From Flavihumibacter soli (GTDB taxonomy: Bacteria; Bacteroidota; Bacteroidia; Sphingobacteriales; Sphingobacteriaceae), in contig NZ_JAAFZB010000095.1 in assembly GCF_010692725.1 (NCBI RefSeq), positions 310,001 through 374,000 of the forward strand: DNA of 64,000 nucleotides, given 5' to 3'. Below, piece after piece: positions 16,618 to 26,581 of the stretch; position 1 is the stretch's first letter; the number at the start of each line of letters is the position of its first letter. Below the pieces are notes generated by a model, which saw only the letters and a list, made by a program, of their open reading frames with translations, was not told the origin of the DNA and did not search any database. A program made the translations under genes and the position numbers.

Positions 16618-18441
16618 ATGAAAACTTATTTCAGGCTTTTATCGTTTGCAAAACCCATCGAGAAATTTGCCATACCATACTTTCTTTTCACAACGCTTGC
16701 AGTAATCTTCAACACCTTCAATCTTACCTTGCTGGCCCCGCTCTTAAAAACTCTTTTTTCAGCTAATTCAGCGGATTCCGTAATTACGAAGCCCGCAAAC
16801 TGGTATAACGTAGTCGAATATTTCAACTATCATGCGCACCAGGCTAATCAGCAATATGGCGCATTTGGCGCATTGAAGCTTGTTTGCCTGGTCATTCTCA
16901 TTTCCAACCTCCTTAGTAACCTTTTCCGATATCTCTCACAAAGGGTGATGGAAAATCTGCGCATTCATACTCTGCTGAATCTGCGTAAGACAGTTTTCAA
17001 CAATGTAATGGATCTCCATCTTGGCTATTTCAACAATGAACGAAAAGGAGACATAATCTCAAAGATTTCAGCCGATGTCCAGGTCGTACAGTTTTCAGTG
17101 ACCGGAACATTACAGGTAATTTTCAAAGAGCCATTGCAGTTAATCGCTTACCTGGTGATGCTGTTTCTGATATCTCCGAACCTGACTTTCTTTTCCATGC
17201 TGATCATTCCGGTATCCGCCCTTGTGATTGCGAGAATTGTTAAACGACTGAAACATCAAGCTACCCAGTCTCAGCAATCGTACGGAACTATGATCAGTTA
17301 CCTTGATGAGGCTTTATCGGGAATTAAAATCATCAAAGCCTTCAACGCAGTAAATTTCATTAAAGAAAAGTTCAATATAGAAAACACCAGGTATTCAAAC
17401 ATTAACCGGTCAATGGCAAAACGCCAGCAGCTCGCTTCCCCGGTATCAGAATTTCTAGGAGTTTCGATGGTCGTTGGTATCGTGTTATACGGAGGTTCAT
17501 TGGTTATCTCTAAACAGTCGGAATTAAGCCCTGAGGCATTTATCCTTTACATTGTGCTGTTCTCGCAGGTAATGCGCCCTGCAAAGGCTATTTCCGATTC
17601 CTTCAGCAATATTAACCAGGGATTGGCAGCAGGCGAGCGCGTGCTCGAACTTATTGACACGAAACCGGCGATCAACGATTCGGCGAACGCAGTAAGTATA
17701 GGATCCTTTAAAAATAATATTAGTTTTCAAAACGTCTCATTTTCTTATGGCGACCGGCAAGTACTTGACAATATCTCGATGGTCGTAGAAAAAGGAAAAA
17801 GCATTGCCCTGGTAGGCCCCTCGGGCGGTGGAAAGTCGACGCTGATGGACACAATCCCCCGTTTTATTGAACCCTGCGGCGGCAGGATCATGATCGACGG
17901 GAAGGATATCCGGGATCTAAAAATAGAGTCCCTTCGTGCGCAGATTGGCTTTGTAAGCCAGGAATCCATACTTTTTAATGATACGGTATTTAATAATATC
18001 GCCTTTGGCAAACCGGGTGCAACCTTAGAGGAAGTGGAAAATGCGGCCCGGATCGCTAATGCACATGACTTCATTGTGAATACTGAAAAGGGTTATCAAA
18101 CCAATATCGGCGACAGGGGGATGAAACTATCTGGCGGGCAAAAGCAGAGGCTTAGCATCGCCCGGGCCGTGCTGGCAAACCCACCTATTATGCTGCTTGA
18201 TGAAGCAACCTCAGCTCTTGATACCGAATCCGAAAAATTAGTTCAGGATGCGTTAAATAACTTAATGAAAAACCGTACTTCGGTAATTATAGCACACCGT
18301 TTGAGTACCATTAAGAATGTGGATCAAATATTGGTTCTCGATAAAGGTAAAATCGCTGAAACAGGTACGCACATGGAATTACTTCAGCAAAACGGGCTTT
18401 ATAAACGCTTAATTGATATGCAGACGTTTGAGTTAGAATAG
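16618..18441 (+). CDS. MsbA-type ABC exporter (fused permease and ATPase)
   Basis: A 607-residue half-transporter. Six membrane helices span about residues 15-320 (exporter type I fold). The ATPase domain has Walker A GPSGGGKST (about 400), Q-loop FVSQESILF, signature LSGGQKQRLSIARA (about 503), Walker B IMLLDEATSALD and H-loop IIAHRLSTIKN. It works as a homodimer and by homology flips a lipid A-core or other lipid-linked glycan across the inner membrane. Its position in the middle of the glycosyltransferase genes supports that. The last residues, YKRLIDMQTFELE, are echoed by a remnant at 20300-20341. Confidence 0.93.
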   Translation: MKTYFRLLSFAKPIEKFAIPYFLFTTLAVIFNTFNLTLLAPLLKTLFSANSADSVITKPANWYNVVEYFNYHAHQANQQYGAFGALKLVCLVILISNLLSNLFRYLSQRVMENLRIHTLLNLRKTVFNNVMDLHLGYFNNERKGDIISKISADVQVVQFSVTGTLQVIFKEPLQLIAYLVMLFLISPNLTFFSMLIIPVSALVIARIVKRLKHQATQSQQSYGTMISYLDEALSGIKIIKAFNAVNFIKEKFNIENTRYSNINRSMAKRQQLASPVSEFLGVSMVVGIVLYGGSLVISKQSELSPEAFILYIVLFSQVMRPAKAISDSFSNINQGLAAGERVLELIDTKPAINDSANAVSIGSFKNNISFQNVSFSYGDRQVLDNISMVVEKGKSIALVGPSGGGKSTLMDTIPRFIEPCGGRIMIDGKDIRDLKIESLRAQIGFVSQESILFNDTVFNNIAFGKPGATLEEVENAARIANAHDFIVNTEKGYQTNIGDRGMKLSGGQKQRLSIARAVLANPPIMLLDEATSALDTESEKLVQDALNNLMKNRTSVIIAHRLSTIKNVDQILVLDKGKIAETGTHMELLQQNGLYKRLIDMQTFELE

Positions 18442-18456
18442 TGAAACAAAATCTGA

Positions 18457-19371
18457 ATGACCTATAAGGATAGCCCACTCGTTTCAATCGTTATGTGTGT
18501 TTTTAATGGTGAGCGATTTTTAAAGAACCAAATTGAATCAATATTAAATCAGACTTATTCAAACTTTGAACTTTTAATAATAAACGATTATTCTTCAGAC
18601 GCAGGTAATAAAGTAATCGAACCGTATCTTAAAAAGGATTCGCGCATTAAATATTTCGAGAACGAAAGTAATACTGGCTTTAATCAGAGTTTCGGAAAGG
18701 GATTTGCCCTTTGCAGTGGCGATTTAATTGCTGTGTCTGATCAAGACGATATTTGGCTACCAGATAAAATTAGATTGTTAGTTAATAACCTGGGAGAAAG
18801 CCTTCTTATTTACAGCAATTCAGAACTAATTGATGAGTTTGGTAACGATCTGTCTGAAAGATTAGACCATCAGTTGAACCATATTGATAATCCTTCGTAT
18901 AAAAGTTTTCTGGATGAGAATTTTGTGACGGGCCATACATGTTTATTTAAAAAGGACTTACTAAAGTATAGTCTACCTTTTTCTAAGACCATTTTTTTTT
19001 ATGATTGGTGGTTGGCTATAACTGCCTCATATCTTGGCAAAGTAAAATACCTTGATAAAGTATTAACTCTTTATAGAATTCATCAGAGCTCCGTGATGCA
19101 AAAATTAGCTGGTCACCACGATCAAAAAAACATAAGGAGCCGGCATAAACATCTGCAGCTTATTGAATTTTCAAAGGCTTCCTTTTTAAAACCCTATGAT
19201 AAACTATTTATCATAAGGTTCCTCGAAGAGAAATTCGAATCAAGTAACGGCTTACTTCATTTTATCAGTTGTTATACATTCTTGTTGAAGAATCATAGAG
19301 AAATTTACCCCTGGTATAAAAAATCCACTATTAAAAAGCTAAACTTTCTGAGGAAGCAATGTCTTAAATAA
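18457..19371 (+). CDS. Family 2 glycosyltransferase, SDQDD type
   Basis: A 304-residue GT2 starting PLVSIVMCVFNGERFLKNQIESIL. The metal-binding motif is SDQDDIWLPDK, followed by YSNSELIDEFG, FVTGHT, FYDWWL and YLDKVLTLYRIHQSSV. The gene at 21167 has all these blocks in the same order, so the two are paralogues of RgpF/CpsI-like transferases. It is AT-rich, starts 15 bp after the ABC exporter and ends immediately before the next start codon (0 bp gap). Confidence 0.88.
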   Translation: MTYKDSPLVSIVMCVFNGERFLKNQIESILNQTYSNFELLIINDYSSDAGNKVIEPYLKKDSRIKYFENESNTGFNQSFGKGFALCSGDLIAVSDQDDIWLPDKIRLLVNNLGESLLIYSNSELIDEFGNDLSERLDHQLNHIDNPSYKSFLDENFVTGHTCLFKKDLLKYSLPFSKTIFFYDWWLAITASYLGKVKYLDKVLTLYRIHQSSVMQKLAGHHDQKNIRSRHKHLQLIEFSKASFLKPYDKLFIIRFLEEKFESSNGLLHFISCYTFLLKNHREIYPWYKKSTIKKLNFLRKQCLK

Positions 19372-20181
19372 ATGAAAACTTCACTAATAATTTCCACTTA
19401 CAATTGGCCTGCTGCTTTAGAATTATGCTTTAAAAGCCTCTTATTGCAAACTCAAATGCCTGATGAGATAATCATTGCGGATGACGGTTCTGGGGTTGAA
19501 ACGAGAACATTGATCCAAAAATACAAAACTCTCTTCCCGGTCACAGTAAAACATGTATGGCACGCTGACAACGGATTTCAACTTGCTTTAATTCGAAATA
19601 AAGCCATTCTTTCAACATTACATGATTACATAATTCAAGTAGACGGCGATTTGATATTGCATCCGGATTTTATAGCCGATCACATCCGGCTTGCTCGACC
19701 GGGCAAATTCGTTTCAGGTAGCAGGCTATTATTACCTGAGGTATTTTCTAAAAAGATACTCGAGGATTGCGTTATTCCCTCATTCTATCAGCTCTTTAAA
19801 AAGGGGAAAAACCCGCTAAATGCAGTTCGTATACCTATTTTAACCCGCTTACTAGCCACTATTTACAAAACAAATCAGCCGTATTATGTAAAGGGATGTA
19901 ATATGGCCTTTTGGCGAAATGATCTTCTCGCTGTAAATGGTTATAACGAAGCGATTACCGGATGGGGCAAAGAAGACAGTGAACTAGCAGTAAGATTGAT
20001 AAATAACGGAGTCGAAAGGTTATTCATTAAATTTGGAGGAATTTGTTATCACATATTTCATCATATTGCTTCGAGAGAACAGGAAGATCTAAATGATAAA
20101 ATATTGAATGAAACAATCAGGAATAGAATTGTTTCAACGCCCTACGGAATAAACAGCTATGCAGAAACTGATGTTTGCTAA
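19372..20181 (+). CDS. GT2 glycosyltransferase with galactosyltransferase C-domain
   Basis: A 269-residue protein. The GT2 N-terminal domain starts TSLIISTYNWPAALELC and has the D-x-D triplet in QVDGDLILHPDF. The C-terminal Glyco_transf_7C-type domain carries KGCNMAFWRNDLLAVNGY and GWGKEDSELAVRL, where the E-D pair is catalytic in this family. It starts at the base after the preceding stop codon, so it is tightly cotranscribed. A degraded homologue of its last third is at 13258-13542. Confidence 0.9.
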   Translation: MKTSLIISTYNWPAALELCFKSLLLQTQMPDEIIIADDGSGVETRTLIQKYKTLFPVTVKHVWHADNGFQLALIRNKAILSTLHDYIIQVDGDLILHPDFIADHIRLARPGKFVSGSRLLLPEVFSKKILEDCVIPSFYQLFKKGKNPLNAVRIPILTRLLATIYKTNQPYYVKGCNMAFWRNDLLAVNGYNEAITGWGKEDSELAVRLINNGVERLFIKFGGICYHIFHHIASREQEDLNDKILNETIRNRIVSTPYGINSYAETDVC

Positions 20182-20299
20182 TCTCGCGTATCATATCTGC
20201 TCCGTTGTATACGAACCCTAAATGATGGCGTCCAAGGAATAAATGTTTAACTTTCTTTATAGAAAAAACCATTAGTCGGGCTTCCTATACTCTTGTTCG

Positions 20300-20341
20300 G
20301 CTTTTAAGCGCCTAATTGATTTGCAAACCTTCTATGATTAA
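20300..20341 (+). pseudogene. Residual tail of an MsbA-type ABC transporter gene
   Basis: The frame from 20300 reads AFKRLIDLQTFYD and then a stop (20339-20341). The intact exporter upstream ends YKRLIDMQTFELE. Eight of the nine residues KRLIDxQTF are identical, and the DNA also matches well. Nothing similar to the rest of the transporter was found in 20182-20299. The tail stop overlaps the start codon of the next gene (20334), just as a transporter gene would overlap its downstream partner. The match is short, so chance cannot be excluded, but it is in the expected place and orientation. Confidence 0.6.
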
Positions 20342-21170
20342 GAATAACAACTTCATAAAGGTCTTATCAGACGAAGTAACGCATCCGTTCCGGTTCTCAA
20401 TATGCACCTTAGTTTCTAAGCCAGATGAGTATCGGGAAATGGTGGAGTCATTTTTGACTGCAGGCTTCAATCCTCGGCTTTGCGAATACCTCTGCATTGA
20501 TAACAGTTCATCCAATTGTTATGAAGCCTTTTCCGGAATCAACAGGTTTCTCAGGGAGGCAAAGGGGAAATATCTTATTATATGCCATCAAGATATTGTA
20601 CTTCACGATAGTAATATCAATGACTTAAATTCCCTGATAGAACAAATGGATTCCATCGATTCTAAATGGGCGATACTATCCAATGCCGGGGGAATAAACT
20701 TTAAATATCTGGCAATGCATGTGACGCAGAAAAGTGGCAAACAGCTTTTTGAACACTTCCTGCCACTAAAGGCTAGTACAGTAGATGAAAACTTTATCGT
20801 TGTAAAAAAAGAAGCAAACCTTGCCCTTTCTGATAATCTGTCTGGCTTTCATATGTATGGAACAGATATCTGCCTGGTTGCTGATATTCTCGGCTATACT
20901 GCTTACATTATTGACTTCAATCTCACACACAAAAGTGATGGAAATGTCGATAAGCATTTTCTTAAAAACAGGAATGATCTTATGAGGAAATACCGGAAGG
21001 CGTTACGCGGAAGGTTTGTATCTACCACCATTACCCGCTTTTATCTCTCGGGTAATAGATTAGCCTACTTTTTGGGTAATCTTCCCGTTGTTATGTTTTT
21101 CGTCCGTCAGTATTATAAATATTTTCGCTCAAAAAGCAACTATCATCAAACAAATCAGGGTGTTGAATGA
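20334..21170 (+). CDS. Glycosyltransferase, GT2-like (Glyco_tranf_2_5 type)
   Basis: A 278-residue protein starting IKNNNFIKVLSDEVTHPFRFSICTLVSKPDEY. It has the IDNSSSN loop after strand 2 and CHQDIVLHDSNI in the D-x-D position, then a mostly unrecognised acceptor domain (YGTDICLVADILGY). It resembles short GT2-like proteins that use an HQD motif. A TTG at 20316 would extend it, but that stretch is the ABC-tail remnant, so the ATG at 20334 is chosen. Its stop overlaps the next start by 4 bp. Confidence 0.72.
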   Translation: MIKNNNFIKVLSDEVTHPFRFSICTLVSKPDEYREMVESFLTAGFNPRLCEYLCIDNSSSNCYEAFSGINRFLREAKGKYLIICHQDIVLHDSNINDLNSLIEQMDSIDSKWAILSNAGGINFKYLAMHVTQKSGKQLFEHFLPLKASTVDENFIVVKKEANLALSDNLSGFHMYGTDICLVADILGYTAYIIDFNLTHKSDGNVDKHFLKNRNDLMRKYRKALRGRFVSTTITRFYLSGNRLAYFLGNLPVVMFFVRQYYKYFRSKSNYHQTNQGVE

Positions 21171-22072
21171 GCGCTTCGATGCCATTAATTTCCGTTGCAC
21201 TGTGCACTTACAATGGTGCAGTATACCTGGGTGAGCAACTCGAAACAATTCTATCACAAACTTATTCAAACCTGGAAATAATTGTTGCAGATGATTGCTC
21301 TACAGACAGTACATGGCATATCCTCACCAGATATGCACTAATGGACTCCCGGATTAAAATCTTCAAAAACACAGTTAATCTGGGTTTCAATAAAAATTTC
21401 GAGAAGACGATATCGCTCGCATCCGGGAATTTTATCGCGCTAAGCGATCAGGATGATCTTTGGTATCCGAATAAAATTGAAGAGTTGTATAATGCCATTG
21501 GCGACAACTGGATTGTATTTTCCAATTCCGAATTAATTAACAGTACGGGCAACTTATTAGACTCCTCCCTGTTGAAAGATTTTCAGTTTAGTGATCAAAA
21601 ATATAATAGTTTGCTACTTAACAATTACGTTACGGGCCATACAACCCTGATCAACAGGGTTTCTCTTTCTTGTGTATTACCAATTCCCGAAAGAGGATTC
21701 TATGATTGGTGGCTTGGCTTCATAGCACTTTATCATAATAAACTGGGTTATTTAGATAAGGTCCTCACCAAATACCGGGTTCACGCCAATTCGGTGATCA
21801 ACACCAGCATCAAAGAAAGCAGAATAAAAAACCGGAGAGAATCTACACTCATTTTACAGCTTAACTCATTTTTAGATTACCCGCAATTAAGCAAGGTTGA
21901 CAAAAAGTATATTACTGGCATATATAACTCAGTTAAAGCAGCAAAAGCTGGTAATTCATGGCCTCTTTATAGACTCATAATCTTTCAATATCCGGTGCTA
22001 TTTTCTCATAAGAAGTCCAGAGGTTTCACCTCCAGGCTAAACTTTGCAAGAAAATTTATTCGAACTATATAA
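21167..22072 (+). CDS. Family 2 glycosyltransferase, SDQDD type (paralogue of 18457)
   Basis: A 301-residue GT2 starting PLISVALCTYNGAVYLGEQLETILSQTYSNLE. It has DDCSTDST, the metal motif SDQDDLWYPNK, FSNSELINSTG, YVTGHT, FYDWWLGF and YLDKVLTKYRVHANSV. It is collinear with the gene at 18457 but clearly diverged, especially after residue 215. It overlaps the preceding gene by 4 bp and is the last gene of the locus, followed by a shared terminator. Confidence 0.88.
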   Translation: MSASMPLISVALCTYNGAVYLGEQLETILSQTYSNLEIIVADDCSTDSTWHILTRYALMDSRIKIFKNTVNLGFNKNFEKTISLASGNFIALSDQDDLWYPNKIEELYNAIGDNWIVFSNSELINSTGNLLDSSLLKDFQFSDQKYNSLLLNNYVTGHTTLINRVSLSCVLPIPERGFYDWWLGFIALYHNKLGYLDKVLTKYRVHANSVINTSIKESRIKNRRESTLILQLNSFLDYPQLSKVDKKYITGIYNSVKAAKAGNSWPLYRLIIFQYPVLFSHKKSRGFTSRLNFARKFIRTI

Positions 22073-22125
22073 GACACGAATTGTTCCGGTCAGGACCTGT
22101 CAAACCTAAATTGAAATCAAATAAA

Positions 22126-22149
22126 AAAAGCGATCCGAAGACCGCTTTT
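22126..22149. terminator. Terminator between the glycan locus and infB
   Basis: An inverted repeat AAAAGCG/CGCTTTT with a TC/GA pair beyond one mismatch and a CGAA tetraloop. The minus strand has a run of seven T's, so it is a good terminator for infB. The plus strand has only four, so it may also weakly end the glycosyltransferase transcript. Confidence 0.75.
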
Positions 22150-22169
22150 CAAAATATCTAAACAGATTG

Positions 22170-25100
22170 TTAAAGTTTCCTCTTCACTTCCACCTGCTCG
22201 TATGACTCCACAATATCTCCAACTTCAATGTTATTGAAATTGTGAATATTTAGACCACACTCGTAACCTGTAGCTACTTCCTTCACATCATCTTTGAAAC
22301 GTTTCAATGATGCCAGTTCACCTGTGTATACCACCACACCATCACGAACGATGCGGATCTTGCTGTTACGTGTTATCTTACCATCCAGTACCATACAACC
22401 TGCGATCGTACCAACCTTGGTGATCTTGAACACTTCACGTATTTCAACGTTCGAAGTGATTTTCTCAACAAACTCAGGTGCAAGCATACCTTCCATCGCC
22501 GCTTTCACTTCATTAATAGCGTCGTAGATAATGGAGTACAGACGGATATCAATTTGTTCGTGCTCTGCCAGTTTACGCGCACTTGCTGATGGGCGAACCT
22601 GGAAACCAATGATGATCGCATCAGATGCAGATGCTAACAGTACGTCAGATTCCGAGATCTGACCCACAGATTTATGGATGATATTAACCTGGATCTCTTC
22701 AGTAGAAAGCTTCAGTAAGGAATCGGATAATGCTTCGATTGAACCATCCACATCACCTTTAACAATGACGTTAAGCTCTTTAAAGTTCCCGATGGCCAGA
22801 CGACGCCCGATCTCATCAAGAGTAATATGTTTCTGAGTACGCAGACCCTGCTCACGCTGTAATTGCAAACGCTTGTTCGCAATCTCACGGGCTTCAACTT
22901 CACTTTCAAGCGAGTTAAAACGGTCGCCTGCTGTAGGCGCCCCCTGCATTCCCAGCACCTGTACCGGTGTTGCTGGTCCGGCTTTCTCAACCTTCTGACC
23001 ACGCTCATTATGGAGGGCTTTAACCCTTCCGCTGAAACAGCCTGCAAGAATAGGATCTCCCACTCTCAAAGTACCAGCCTGGATTAAAACAGTTGTTACA
23101 ATACCGCGGCCTTTGTCCAGCGCAGACTCTATAACAGTACCAACGGCACGTTTATTCGGATTAGCTTTTAACTCAAGGAGGTCGGCTTCAAGCAATACTT
23201 TCTCGAGCAGCAGATCGATACCAAGACCCGTCTTACCGGAAATTTCCTGGCTTTGATATTTACCACCCCAATCTTCAACCAGGATATTCATAGTTGATAA
23301 CTGCTCGCGGATACGGTCAGAATTAGCACCTGGCTTATCAACTTTACTGAATGCAAATACGATCGGTACTCCCGCTGCCTGCGCATGGTTGATAGCCTCT
23401 TTTGTCTGAGGCATCACGCTATCGTCAGCGGCAATTACGATGATGGCAATATCCGTTATCTTGGCACCCCTTGCACGCATGGCGGTAAAGGCCTCGTGAC
23501 CCGGTGTATCAAGGAAAGTAACACTGCGGCCATTTTCCAGTTTCACTTCGTAAGCACCAATGTGCTGGGTAATACCCCCTGCTTCACCGGCAATTACGTT
23601 TGCTTTACGCACAAAATCCAGCAATGATGTTTTACCATGATCGACGTGACCCATCACGGTTACGATCGGCGACCGGGAGATCAGGTCTTCTTCGGTATCC
23701 GCTTCCTCCAGGATACTGGTTTCTTCATCTTCCGGCTTAACGAACTCCACTTCATAACCAAACTCGTCAGCTACAATAGTTAAGGTTTCCGCGTCCAGAC
23801 GCTGGTTGATAGACACGAACATGCCTAAACTCATACATGTCGAGATGATCTGGGTAACCGGAACATCAAGCATATTGGCTAACTCATTTGCCGTAACAAA
23901 CTCGGTAACCTTGATTATTTTTGACTGCAGCTCGCGCTCCATTGCAGCATCTTCCGCTGTCTGGGCCACATCATCCCGTTTCTGACGACGGAACTTAGCG
24001 CGCTGTGCAAACTTACCGGACTTACCAGCACCGCTTAAACGGGCAAGTGTGGCCTTGATCTGGTCTTGTATTTCTTTATCTGTAGGTTCTGCCTTAGGAC
24101 CATCCGGAGTACGGGGTTTGTTCCTGAAGTCTGGACGTGCTCCGCCCTGCTGAGGGCCTCTGTTCGGACCAGCATTCGGTCTGAATGGCGGACGTGCTCC
24201 CGGAGGCGTAGCGCCACCCGGCTGATTAGTGCCAGGACGTGCTCCCTGTGCAGGAGGATTCTGGCCCGGTGCTCCCGGCTGGTGATCTTTACGCTTACGC
24301 TTACGTTTATGGTCGTTGGCAGCAGCGCTCGATGAAGAAGCAATCGGCTGTCCACGGCGCGAAGACTGTATCGGCAGATCAATCTTGCCTATAACCTTCG
24401 GTCCGGTTAAATTATCTGTTTTAGCCCTGAAAAGTTCAGGAGCCTGAGGTGCATCCGGTGCCGAAGGAGTCGCAGGCTTTTCTTCAGCTTTCGCTGGCTC
24501 CGCTGCCGGTTCTGCCGGAGCGGCCTTAGCTTGCTCAGGCGCAGGTGCAGGTGCTTCCGGCGTTTTCACTTCGGTAACAGGTGCTTCTGGCTTTGTCTCC
24601 TGGGGTTTCTCTGCAACAGGCCTTTCCGGTGCGGTTTCAGCAGCAGGCTGAGGCTTAACCTCTTCGGCTTTAACAGGCTCCGCAGGAGCGGCTTTTTCTT
24701 CAACAGGCTTTGGTGCTTCCGGCTGAGGCGCAGGCTTTTCGGCCTCCGGAGCAGGAATACTTTCAGGCGCAGAAGGCTTGTCAGGGCGGCTTTTAGTGTT
24801 CAGGTCATCAAGATTGATCTTCCCAACCACTTTTACACCCGGCAAAACACCTTCGGCTGCTTTAGGCTCTTCAGGTTTAGGCTCTTCGGCGGCAGGCTTA
24901 ACCTTCTCTACCGTTGGAGCAAATGTATTGACGTTCTTGATCAGGATCTCTTCCTGCTCAAAATCTTTCGAACGCGTCGGTTCTGTTCTTTCGGGAACAA
25001 CAGGAGCTTCATCGCGCCGGATCTTGCCAATGATAATTTGTTTGGCCTCTTCCTTAACAATCTTATCGCCCTGGAATTCCTTTAAAAGAACCTCATACAT

Positions 25101-25235
25101 CTCATCGGTGAGTTTCGTATTAGGACGGGCTTCCACCGGATGCCCTTTTTTCCCTAAAAACTCCGCCGCTGTGGATAAACCAATATTCAGCTCTTTTGCA
25201 GCTTTAAGTAAATTTGTGCTTTTGCCTTCTGACAT
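22170..25235 (-). CDS. infB: Translation initiation factor IF-2
   Basis: A 1021-residue IF-2 that positions initiator tRNA on the ribosome. Residues 1-80 are the IF2_N domain, followed by a long Pro/Ala/Glu-rich low-complexity linker (about 100-275), a basic/Gly-rich stretch ([13 protein letters not shown] repeats) and a second IF2_N domain (about 445-490). The GTPase domain has G1 [12 protein letters not shown]3 DTPGHEAF and a G4 that reads SKVD rather than NKxD. Domains II-IV follow to residue 1021, including the fMet-tRNA-binding C2 domain with [14 protein letters not shown]. It is the last gene of the rimP-nusA-infB operon, 105 bp after nusA. Confidence 0.98.
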   Translation of the reverse strand: MSEGKSTNLLKAAKELNIGLSTAAEFLGKKGHPVEARPNTKLTDEMYEVLLKEFQGDKIVKEEAKQIIIGKIRRDEAPVVPERTEPTRSKDFEQEEILIKNVNTFAPTVEKVKPAAEEPKPEEPKAAEGVLPGVKVVGKINLDDLNTKSRPDKPSAPESIPAPEAEKPAPQPEAPKPVEEKAAPAEPVKAEEVKPQPAAETAPERPVAEKPQETKPEAPVTEVKTPEAPAPAPEQAKAAPAEPAAEPAKAEEKPATPSAPDAPQAPELFRAKTDNLTGPKVIGKIDLPIQSSRRGQPIASSSSAAANDHKRKRKRKDHQPGAPGQNPPAQGARPGTNQPGGATPPGARPPFRPNAGPNRGPQQGGARPDFRNKPRTPDGPKAEPTDKEIQDQIKATLARLSGAGKSGKFAQRAKFRRQKRDDVAQTAEDAAMERELQSKIIKVTEFVTANELANMLDVPVTQIISTCMSLGMFVSINQRLDAETLTIVADEFGYEVEFVKPEDEETSILEEADTEEDLISRSPIVTVMGHVDHGKTSLLDFVRKANVIAGEAGGITQHIGAYEVKLENGRSVTFLDTPGHEAFTAMRARGAKITDIAIIVIAADDSVMPQTKEAINHAQAAGVPIVFAFSKVDKPGANSDRIREQLSTMNILVEDWGGKYQSQEISGKTGLGIDLLLEKVLLEADLLELKANPNKRAVGTVIESALDKGRGIVTTVLIQAGTLRVGDPILAGCFSGRVKALHNERGQKVEKAGPATPVQVLGMQGAPTAGDRFNSLESEVEAREIANKRLQLQREQGLRTQKHITLDEIGRRLAIGNFKELNVIVKGDVDGSIEALSDSLLKLSTEEIQVNIIHKSVGQISESDVLLASASDAIIIGFQVRPSASARKLAEHEQIDIRLYSIIYDAINEVKAAMEGMLAPEFVEKITSNVEIREVFKITKVGTIAGCMVLDGKITRNSKIRIVRDGVVVYTGELASLKRFKDDVKEVATGYECGLNIHNFNNIEVGDIVESYEQVEVKRKL

Positions 25236-25340
25236 TTATTAATTAACCTCGCTATTTTTGTACAAAAGTACGTTTTTAAATTTTGTGTTCCACCCTTAAG
25301 CCTCGCTCCCTTTAAATTCAGACAAAACTTTCGGTGAAAC

Positions 25341-26576
25341 TTATTCGAATTCTGATCTTAAAATTTCAAGGACGTCCTTCACTGTGTTTTCTTCAAGGTC
25401 GGTACGCTTAACAAGTTCTTCAGAAGTTAAAGCTAAAATTGACTTAGCTGTATCTAACCCTATTTTCTTAAACTCGTCGATTACCCAACCTTCAATTTCA
25501 TCAGAGAATTCCTCGATATCCACATCCTCATCGTCTTCATGGGCCTCACGGTAAACATCAATCTCGTAGCCGGTTAGCTTACCTGCCAGCTTAATGTTAT
25601 GACCGCCGCGGCCTATTGCCAGCGATACCTGATCTGGTTTTAAGTATACTGCTGCATGCTTTTCTTCGTCATCCAGTTTAATGCTGCTGATCTTCGCAGG
25701 GCTTAAGGCTCTTTGAATATACAACGAAATATTATTTGTATAGTTTATTACGTCAATGTTTTCATTCTTCAGTTCTCTGACGATACCATGTATCCGTGAA
25801 CCTTTCATTCCAACACAGGCACCTACCGGATCGATACGGTCATCGTAAGACTCAACAGCAACCTTGGCTCTTTCGCCCGGTTCGCGTACGATCTTCTTGA
25901 TGGTAATAAGTCCGTCGAAGATCTCCGGAACTTCCATCTCAAATAAACGTTGCAGGAATTCAGGCGCAGTACGTGAAATAATGATCTTCGGGTTGCTGTT
26001 CACCATATCCACCTTGTCGATGATCGCCCTTACCGTATCACCCTTTTTGAAATAATCGGCAGGGATCTGCTCAGTCTTAGGTAGAAGAAGCTCATTACCT
26101 TCATCATCCAATACAAGCGTCTCTTTTTTCCATACCTGGTAGACCTCACCGGTCACAATTTCGCCTACACGGTCTTTATATTTCTTGAAGATCTCATCTT
26201 TCTCCAGTTCAAGAATCTTAGAAACCAATGTCTGACGGGCGGCTAAAATGGCACGGCGACCGAAACTCTCAAGCGTTATCTGCTCGATAAAGTCATCCCC
26301 AACTTCCAGATCCGCATCGATCGCATTTGCTTCCGCAAGCTCAATTTCCAGGTCATCATCTTCAGAGAAACCATCTTCCATCACCGTTCGTGTACGCCAG
26401 ATCTCCAAATCCCCGTTGTCAGGGTTGACGATAACGTCACAATTCTCATCAGTACCAAAACGCTTCCGCAGCATACTACGGAACACTTCTTCCAATACGC
26501 TTATAACCGTCGGACGGTCAATGTTCTTGAAGTCTTTAAACTCCTGGAATGAATCAATTAAATTTATACTGCTCAT
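25341..26576 (-). CDS. nusA: Transcription termination/antitermination factor NusA
   Basis: A 411-residue NusA. The N-terminal RNA-polymerase-binding domain covers about 1-130, then an S1 domain (GEIVTGEVYQVWKKETLVL), KH1 (VGACVGMKGSRIHGIVREL) and KH2 (VSLAIGRGGHNIKLAGKL). The acidic C-terminal part (EAHEDDEDVDIEEFSDEIEGW) precedes a single helix-hairpin region, shorter than the double AR repeat of E. coli. It lies 5 bp after rimP. Confidence 0.97.
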   Translation of the reverse strand: MSSINLIDSFQEFKDFKNIDRPTVISVLEEVFRSMLRKRFGTDENCDVIVNPDNGDLEIWRTRTVMEDGFSEDDDLEIELAEANAIDADLEVGDDFIEQITLESFGRRAILAARQTLVSKILELEKDEIFKKYKDRVGEIVTGEVYQVWKKETLVLDDEGNELLLPKTEQIPADYFKKGDTVRAIIDKVDMVNSNPKIIISRTAPEFLQRLFEMEVPEIFDGLITIKKIVREPGERAKVAVESYDDRIDPVGACVGMKGSRIHGIVRELKNENIDVINYTNNISLYIQRALSPAKISSIKLDDEEKHAAVYLKPDQVSLAIGRGGHNIKLAGKLTGYEIDVYREAHEDDEDVDIEEFSDEIEGWVIDEFKKIGLDTAKSILALTSEELVKRTDLEENTVKDVLEILRSEFE

Positions 26577-26581
26577 TTTTA

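Noticed and set aside
16566-16766. A 66-codon plus-strand frame at the start of the ABC exporter
   Set aside because: It lies in another frame of the exporter gene and has no independent signal.
24531-25085. A 184-codon plus-strand frame, very rich in Arg, Cys, Phe and Leu
   Set aside because: It is the antisense of the Pro/Ala/Glu-rich linker of infB. Its composition is the direct result of that bias and it has no signature.
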